Below, piece by piece: positions 57,463-64,000 of a stretch of 64,000 bases of DNA. The notes below the pieces were generated by a model. That model had not been told where the DNA came from. It searched no databases and saw nothing but the letters and a program-made list of their open reading frames with translations. The translations under genes were made by a program, and so were the position numbers. The DNA is from Triglochin maritima. Its lineage: Eukaryota; Streptophyta; Magnoliopsida; Alismatales; Juncaginaceae. Location of the stretch: assembly GCA_963682175.1 (NCBI GenBank), contig OY821786.1:23768501-23832500 (forward strand), given 5' to 3'. The stretch's first letter is position 1; each line of letters starts with the position of its first letter.

Positions 57463-60040
57463 AACGAGGGTTCGACACAAGCATTTCCACATTATTGTCA
57501 ACCACCCTTCCCGCCATAAGGTATGAACAAGATTTGCTTGTTGGGAAGGGTCGTCTTCAACATTGTGCACATTCTGCCTAGCCTGAGCAGGTTGAGCCCT
57601 GGGATTTACCACAGGTTGTCTTGGCAACTTACCCTTCTCACGTTCAAGAAGCGTTGAGCCAACTAGCTGGCTTGTATTTCTAAAGTTTTAAAGCAACTTT
57701 GCATGCTCTGCATAAACGCTTGAAGGGATTGATCAGGAGAGGAGTCCTTAGGGTCAATCCGTTGGGGATGGAGTTAGGTTAGAATAACCCGATGGTGAGA
57801 CTTGAGAAAGTTGGTAAGCATGGGGCTGAGACCTTTGATGTGGGAGTCGGTAGGTCGCCGATGGGCGTGGGGGGTGATAAGGTGGAGGTTGAGGTTGAGC
57901 GTGCAAGCTCTGACTGTGGCCCCCCAAGAGAAATTAGTGTGGTTTCGCCATCCTGGGTTGTAGGAGTGATTGTACAGGTCATTACAGAGCCTCTGTTGAT
58001 ACATCGCAATTGCATGCTAAGTATCACTTGGAGCGTAAGCACACTCCATGTCACTTTGTCCCGTAAGTCCACACCTACTACACGCGGGAGTAGAGACCTA
58101 AGCTACAAGAGCTCGGTCCAACTCTAACCTCTCAATCCTATACATGAGAGTAGCCACTTTCGTCTCAAACACGATAGTAGACTCAACTTAATAAGATCCA
58201 GCTCGACCAGAAGACTTGACGGCTAATGGCTTTCTCATGGTGTCCCACTCAAGGGTACGTTGAGTCATAAATTCAAAAGTGTCTCATGCCTCATCAATGA
58301 GTTTCATTTGGAAATCACCCTGACACATTGACTCCAACAATGTGCGGGTGATAATTGAGGCCCTCATAAACAATCTGGCACACCTACCATAGCTCAAGCC
58401 ATGATGAGGGCACTGTAGGAGGAGGTCTTTGAACTTCGATCTCGGTCTGATACATCTGATGTTCTGGTATCGTATCTGTTGAGATTTTCTTTGGGGGAAG
58501 AATCTCTTCAGAAAGTCAGTCACAAAGTCATCCCAAGACCGAATCTAGTTTGCCGGGAGGCTGTACATCCATTTCTTCGCGTTATCCTTCAACACGAAAG
58601 AAATCATCCTCAACCGGACTGAATCCTCGTCAAGTTGTTGAAGCTTGAACACGGAGCATACCTCCTTGAATTCACATATAAAGATATACAGATCTTCCTT
58701 ATTGATAGTGAAGGTAGGTAGCATGCTCACATATTGAGGTTTTAATTCATAGTTGTTCCCACGAGCAGGCGCAAGAACTACGAAAGAAGGTTGTGCGGCC
58801 CGAACATGATGGGTCTGCTCCTACAAAGTCATCGGCCTATCCTGTCGAGCTAAAGGGGGTGGTGCACCAAGACCTCGATCCTGACCGAGACTCTCTTCCT
58901 CTAGAGTTGGAGGAGGTCTACATGGTGGTGGGAGTGGACCGAGAAACTCAATTTATGGAACCTGGTCTATCCCATCTCCCTGAGACGACTCAACTTCATG
59001 CTCCAAAGGAGCGGGAGGTGGAGATGGCTGATCATCTAGACCGTCCATCTCAGAAAAATGCACTCTCTCAAGTCGAGCTCTCTCACCAGAACGAGTTGAA
59101 CCTCACATAAATGCTCAACTCGACTCTAACACCAAACACAACAGAAGGTGTAATCAGAGGAGGAGAAAACTCAAATGAGGAGGGAAGATTCCCTAAATCT
59201 AGCGTGGGTAGTGGGAGAAGTTAGAAGCCTATCTAGCAAATAAGGCTCACAGAGCCTACGGTCACTAGAGGTCCTTACAGCTACGCGACGCCTAACTGCG
59301 ATGTCACACGGCTTCAACATGCCTCACCTCCATTCGACACATATCACAGAGCCCAAGAAGTGAACCAAGACCCAGAGATCTCGTCTCACCTACTATCGAC
59401 AAAGTGGGCAACGCCAATCAGACGATAATGGTCGTGACCGAATCACTCTCCTAATGCACCCGAGTCCTAGGGGCCAATGTCTACTTGCTTTTAGATTTAA
59501 GGCTTTTGGATTTAAGGCTTACCAATCAATCACTCTCCTCACTCTTGTCCCGATGCACCTTACTAACAAATACATCCTTTAACCATGTATGAATGAGAGA
59601 ATGGGTGCACGTACCGCACGCCCGCAATCAACAATGAGAAATTAAAGCAAAAGAAAGACAAGATGAGGCAAGGTCTACAGATGATGCATGACTTAGATGA
59701 CAAATAATCTAGTCTTTTGCTTTGAGTTTTAGGATCCAAGTTGTCTCAAAATGAGGATTGATTATTGATCTGAGAGCAAACTACAAGTCAAAACATGCCA
59801 AATTGAGCCCCAGACCTTTATATTGAAACCAGAAACAACCAGAAGAAAGAAGAGAGCAAGCTGAGCTCACCAGGCCGCCAGTTGGCGGTCCACCATCGCT
59901 GATTGCCAGTCTGCTTCTCTTTGTTTTCCTTTAAACTCCTCCTGGCACCTCTCTTTGATGCTGCAATGACCCTGGTACAAACACAAACTAAAAAAAATTA
60001 AACCCACTTGAATCGCCCGAACCAAAGTCTGGACTGAGCA
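57463..60040 (-). pseudogene. Athila gag, 5' part
   Basis: Minus strand, starting after the primer site at 60060. The capsid region is visible as EDSVRLRMISFVLKDNAKKW, MYSLPAN, then a stop where the family continues, FLKRFFPQRKSQQIRYQ, LLLQCPHHGLSYG and TLLESMCQGDF (58730-58284). These match the conserved Athila/Tat gag order. 59100-60040 is N-terminal or leader sequence without a clear frame, and 57463-57780 is the linker toward the protease, cut by the chromovirus. Many stops. Confidence 0.85.
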
Positions 60041-60060
60041 CGTCCCCAGCAGCGGCGCCA
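60041..60060 (-). other. Athila-type primer-binding site
   Basis: On the minus strand TGGCGCCGCTGCTGGGGACG, two changes from the TGGCGCCGTTGCCGGGGA primer site usual in Athila/Tat elements. It fixes the left-to-right polarity of the whole nested element as minus. Confidence 0.88.
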
Positions 60061-60339
60061 AAAACTTGTTTGTCGTTTATATTACCGCAAGTGCAGGGCG
60101 TCAGTGAAAACACGGCAAGTACGGGTCGTGTCCACGAGGAGGTGTGTCAACTTTGGTTCTTCAGAAATCGAGTAGGAAATAAAGGGAGAAGGAGTTGATT
60201 ATACTAAACTAACGACGAATGAGTTAACAATTAAACTAAACCCCAATGAAGTGGAGGGGCGTAGGTATACCTGTGTGTGTGAGTTCATTTCCATTAGGCA
60301 CAAGTGTGAAATGTAATGCATGTATAGTTATTATATGAT
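60061..60339 (-). repeat. Fragment of the Athila 5' LTR
   Basis: The sequence beyond the primer site (ACCGCAAGTGCAGGGCGTCA, GTGTCCACGAGGAGG) resembles LTR ends of this group. Its outer boundary is not visible and the partner 3' LTR was not found near 31.4 kb, so the element is truncated at both ends or its LTRs have diverged. Confidence 0.55.
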
Positions 60340-60706
60340 TGCTATTTTGATGTATAGATTTTCTGCACTCAAAGTAATGAGCTCCGATACCCGATTGGTT
60401 GTAGTTTTTTTCGATGGAATTGTTAAATTGATAAATGACATTTCAGAATATGAAGGTGATTACAGACGAATGATGAATGTCAGTAGTAAAATGAAATATG
60501 ATGATCTTTGTGAAAAAAAATTGTCGGGTTTATGGTTTTCCAAAAGAAGAGTTTGATCTGATGTTAACATGCAAGTGACCACCGTATGAAAAGTATAACT
60601 ATAATGATGTGTTTGATGATTAGAGCACGAAAACAATGTTATCTTTATTTAATATCATGAAGAGCATTGTTTTGTTTCTTCATAAACAACCTAAACATTA
60701 TACTAC
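60340..60706 (+). pseudogene. MULE transposase N-terminal remnant
   Basis: Reading with one frame change at about 60520 (in an A-run) gives VVVFFDGIVKLINDISEYEG, then MMNVSSKMKYDDLCEK, GFPKEEFDLMLTCK, a stop, PPYEKYNYNDVFDD, a stop, and TKTMLSLFNIMKSIVLFLHK. This is the order of the N-terminal domain that precedes the zinc site in plant MULE transposases. The core is absent because the CACTA element follows. One stop fits CGA to TGA. Confidence 0.55.
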
Positions 60707-60990
60707 CACTGCTGGAAAAAAAGGGTTTTCACATCTAGTTGTTTGACCATATCATGTCAGTTTTACTGTTCCAATATACCGACATCGTAATTGGAAGACA
60801 TAATAGGGAGGAAGATACCATGTTGGTTCAATAACCGACATGATATTGGGGTATATCACGTCGGTTATTGAAAAACCGATGTGATATATTGGATATATTG
60901 CATATATATCACGTCGGTTCTTCAAAAAATGATGTGATATAGCCAAATATCACATCGGTTTATGAAGAACCTACATGATATACGTCCGTT
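60707..60990. repeat. CACTA terminal and subterminal palindromic repeats
   Basis: After the terminus, four or more units of the type TATCACGTCGGTT / AACCGATGTGATA face each other (60750-60980), each able to form a short hairpin. Such subterminal repeats bind the element-encoded protein in En/Spm elements. Confidence 0.75.
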
Positions 60991-61800
60991 AAAAAATATT
61001 ATTTATTTGTTATATAATCTACTGAGATTTTTCTGCACTAAACACATTCACAATGCAACATACTCACAATCACATTCAAATTCACAATTACACCAAATTA
61101 ATAATCGCATTACATTTACAAACACATACTTAATGCAATATACTTAGTGACATTCAAATCATTAATTCACAATCACAATCCCTTTTAACATTCAAACTAA
61201 TGTTCAATGTCTCTGATTTCCATTCGAGCAAACTAACAAGTTAACAAATATTGATCATCAACTTACAAGCATAAGTGTAATGAAAAAGGAAGCCCACCTC
61301 TCACTTGTGTTGTGAAGCTCGGATTGTGAATATGGTTCAAGAGTTGGTCCAAAGAGATACAAATTAAACAAAGAGTTCCATATAAACATACAACTTTATC
61401 AAATAAGATGTATTATTCCATTGTAAGGTAGAAACTACATATTAACTCTCGTAAATCTCCCTCCTGCAAACCCAACTCCACAATTTCTTCCATATGCCTC
61501 ATGATATAGTACCAGCACTCAATATTCTAGTTTGTTTATGGTACTACAATCAAGACAAAATGTATTTTACGAAACAACGACATTAATTGAAAATATAGTG
61601 CTTATTGTTTCAAAACTAATTTAATTACCCTACCTTTATAGCATGCCAAATTGTTGTCTTTTTTTGGCTTCGTCTCAATTGTTTATATGTGTGTGTGTGT
61701 GTGTGTATATCCATAGCTCTACATAAATGGATAGATATCAGAATTTGTTATAAAATTTGACCACTACAATGTATTTTTATGTTTTAATGTAATAATTTAA
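60991..61800. other. CACTA non-coding interior
   Basis: AT-rich, no gene seen. It contains a TG microsatellite at 61686-61708. Confidence 0.6.
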
Positions 61801-63909
61801 TAGAACTTACAATTGCACCATGTGCTTCAAATCTTTCCTGGGTTTGTCTGAAGCTAAATGATCAAACCAATATGCAATATTTGTATTGGGACAAATAATA
61901 GCTAACATCCAATGATCACTAGATAACCTTCATTCAAAAAAACACAATTAATTAATTTTATTACTACATGTATTATATCAAATGTTTTTAGCATACATCT
62001 CCCAATACGGTACAAGATAATACATATTGTCCCCATCAGCCATCACCTTCGCAATATTTTGCTGTCGAGTGTCGTCATTTTGTCGTCCGGGATGGCAGAG
62101 CAATATTGGATATAAATATTTAAATCTCTTTCCATGAGGCATTTGGTAAAGAGACCTATATATCACAATCAATAAATAATATATAAATGTGAAGCTTAAA
62201 ACATAAACAAATATCGTGAAAAGTAACATATATAAGAATGACTTACTTTAAATAAACTTGAATGATTGTTATACACAATCTTTCCATATTCAGAAATTGC
62301 ATGACATCACCCATAATGACATACAATTTTGGTTCTAAGCCGTCTTCGGTTGTAGAGCCCACAACACTCTCCACGACATTGTCCGCGGGTTTATATTTTA
62401 TGAAATTGTATAACATTAAACAGTTCTTAGGAAACACATTTTCATTAAACAAGGCAAAGTTTTTGGAGGCGGAGGTTCAATCTTTAACATAAAAATATAT
62501 ATTGTTAGAACATTCCTACTTAAACAATATATATGATGTTCATAAAACCCTGTATTAATTCTAAATAATTACCATTTTTCGTATTTGGGTTTTACGTAGC
62601 CTTCGGCCTCCCAACCATATGAACTTATGATTCCGGTATTGGCAAAAATACATCACCATCGACCGGATCATCTAAAGTCACTAATACATTATTTGATCCA
62701 ATTTTTGCCCCGTGAGGCGTCTTCAACGCATATACCTTTCCATAAGCTACAAGTTTTAAATCGGGATCACTTACAAAACGTCCACATTCGTGGCCATACT
62801 GTAAATAGATTTAAGTTAAAATTAACTATCAACAACTAATAATACAAATGTAATTAAATTTTTACGTTGATTCATGGTATTGATGTTTCTTCAATTATTG
62901 TTGGTACTGGATGGGTTGGCTTCACGAATACCTCTTCAGGATTAACAATTGACGTGCTCCGGGCGTTGGTATATTAAAAGGTAGGTTATTCATAACATAG
63001 AGATTTCTCACAATAACTTCCGTCGGGTCTAATACGTGCTCTTTTCCACTTTTCTTGCCTAGGTGGTGGCGACGATGGAAGCAAATTACTTGCTTGCTCT
63101 TAGCTTAGACCCGACAGCAAAACATCTTCTTTTTGCTTTGCTCTTTTTCGATCATAATTTTCTCCTCAAGTTTACGATAGCCTCCCCGGGACAATCGATG
63201 GAGAAACTTATTTTTGAATTGTCGGTCTTTATTAAACTCTAGTAGGGCTATAATGAAAAAATAAAAATTAATTCTATGAAAAGATATTATGAAAATCTAA
63301 CTCAATTGGTAAGAAACTATTAAATCTTACAAAAAATTCAAACATTTATCTTGATTTAAGGAAATGCGTCCAAGTTGTTGCAGTAATAAAGTTGTAAATC
63401 AAACAAGGATTTTTATCATTGTACTCCCCAAACACAAAGTTGGTTGTCAACTTTGTTTTGAAATCTTTCCACCGATTGCCACATACGACAACCATTTCTT
63501 TTTCAATAATTTCGTGGGCTCAACAATAAATTTCCCCTACGTTAAACAACAATAGATAGTTAGATAAAAACATACAAGACAAAAATCACTAACAATGTAG
63601 GAATTAAGTAAAATCTTACCATTACATCTGCCCAAATGTGGTCTTAAAGTGAAGCGTCGACCACATACCATTTTTCAGCACATATGTCGACTTTAGTTCT
63701 TGCAAGCATACCCAAATAACTTCTCTAATATATTTGGTTTAGTCTAATTGGCTCCAACATATTATCAAATTGGAGAGGTAATGCACATTATCTCTTAACC
63801 AGTAAGCTCCACGTGTGTGAGATGTCATGAAATCCTCATCGTCACTTTCAACTTGCTCGTCGACGTTAGTGTTCGGCTTTGGCCGATCGGCATTCTTCTT
63901 CATACCCAT
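61801..63909 (-). pseudogene. CACTA-borne gene with Ulp1-like C48 protease domain
   Basis: Exon pieces on the minus strand, in order from the start codon at 63909: MGMKKNADRPKPNTNVDEQV (acidic N-terminus); SYLGMLARTKVDICAEKWYV and DHIWADVM (63720-63620); CGNRWKDFKTKLTTNFVFGE and CLIYNFITATTWTHFLK (63515-63365), the plant transposase-associated domain; SDPDLKLVAYGKVYALKTPH and NNVLVTLDDPVDGDVFLPIP (62800-62630), a Tnp1-like domain; then VMADGDNMYYLVPYW and, after an acceptor, DHWMLAIICPNTNIAYWFDH (about 61910-61840). The last has the His-Trp and Asp of a Ulp1-type cysteine protease. A stop (DASL-DHIW) and a frame change near 62635 suggest decay, though some breaks may be introns. The catalytic Cys part would be to the left and was not recognised. 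Confidence 0.65.
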
Positions 63910-64000
63910 CTACCTGAAATAAGAAAAAAACAAAGTTTATATCAACTAATAAAGTAGAAAACCATATACAAATAACATAAGATATTAACATGCAACTTTA

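Larger units (their letters stand above)
60707..64000 (-). mobile_element. CACTA (En/Spm) transposon, left part
   Basis: The terminus CACTGCTGGAAAAAAAGG at 60707 has the CACTA-family start. It is preceded by TACTAC, so the 3-bp target copy is probably TAC. Palindromic subterminal repeats follow to about 60990. The coding region is on the minus strand and the element leaves the window at the right edge, so size, second terminus and TNP2-type transposase cannot be seen. Confidence 0.78.

Noticed and set aside
61686..61708. TG run as a regulatory element
   Set aside because: Simple microsatellite without further evidence.

Overview
The window is nuclear DNA of a flowering plant, most likely a eudicot. 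The evidence is its content: Ty1/copia, Athila-type and chromovirus Ty3/gypsy, Mutator-like (MULE) and CACTA elements, plus broken plant-type MATE, BAHD acyltransferase and PPR genes with introns or organelle-type leaders. No species can be named from this alone. No clearly functional host gene is present. Almost everything is transposable element sequence, much of it nested.

Layout. 1-957: a higher-order satellite of a 22-24 bp unit. 958-4171: AT-rich DNA with a large degenerate inverted-repeat (foldback) element. 4172-13466: a young copia element with a 1370-codon gag-pol frame broken by one stop; its 5' LTR is truncated. 13467-21880 (block A) and 28566-35839 (block B): two copies of one composite block made of an LTR piece, a MULE transposase pseudogene, an Athila pol on the minus strand and the start of a copia LTR. 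Between them (21881-27705) lies the only low-copy DNA, with MATE, BAHD and PPR fragments and two small inverted-repeat elements.

31.4-60.3 kb is one old Athila-type element on the minus strand, expanded by later insertions that can be peeled off by their 5-bp target duplications. A copia element (35402-45826) carries a non-autonomous Sirevirus-like element (38362-43446, TSD AGATT). A solo copia LTR sits at 45894-47783 (TSD TTAGA). A Tekay-like chromovirus sits at 48419-57457 (TSD GTCAC). Removing them gives Athila PBS, gag, protease, RT/RNase H and integrase in the expected order from right to left. 60340-60706 is a MULE N-terminal remnant, and 60707 to the window end is the left part of a CACTA element whose minus-strand gene carries an Ulp1-like protease domain.

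The most unusual signal is a palindrome, CGGTCGACCG and close variants. It is clustered upstream of the TATA box in LTRs of families that are otherwise unrelated (copia, Sirevirus-like, chromovirus). The chromovirus LTR also has nine copies of a second core spaced 38-55 bp apart. Most inactivating stops in these elements are CAG to TAG or CGA to TGA, the pattern expected from deamination of methylated cytosine in silenced plant repeats.
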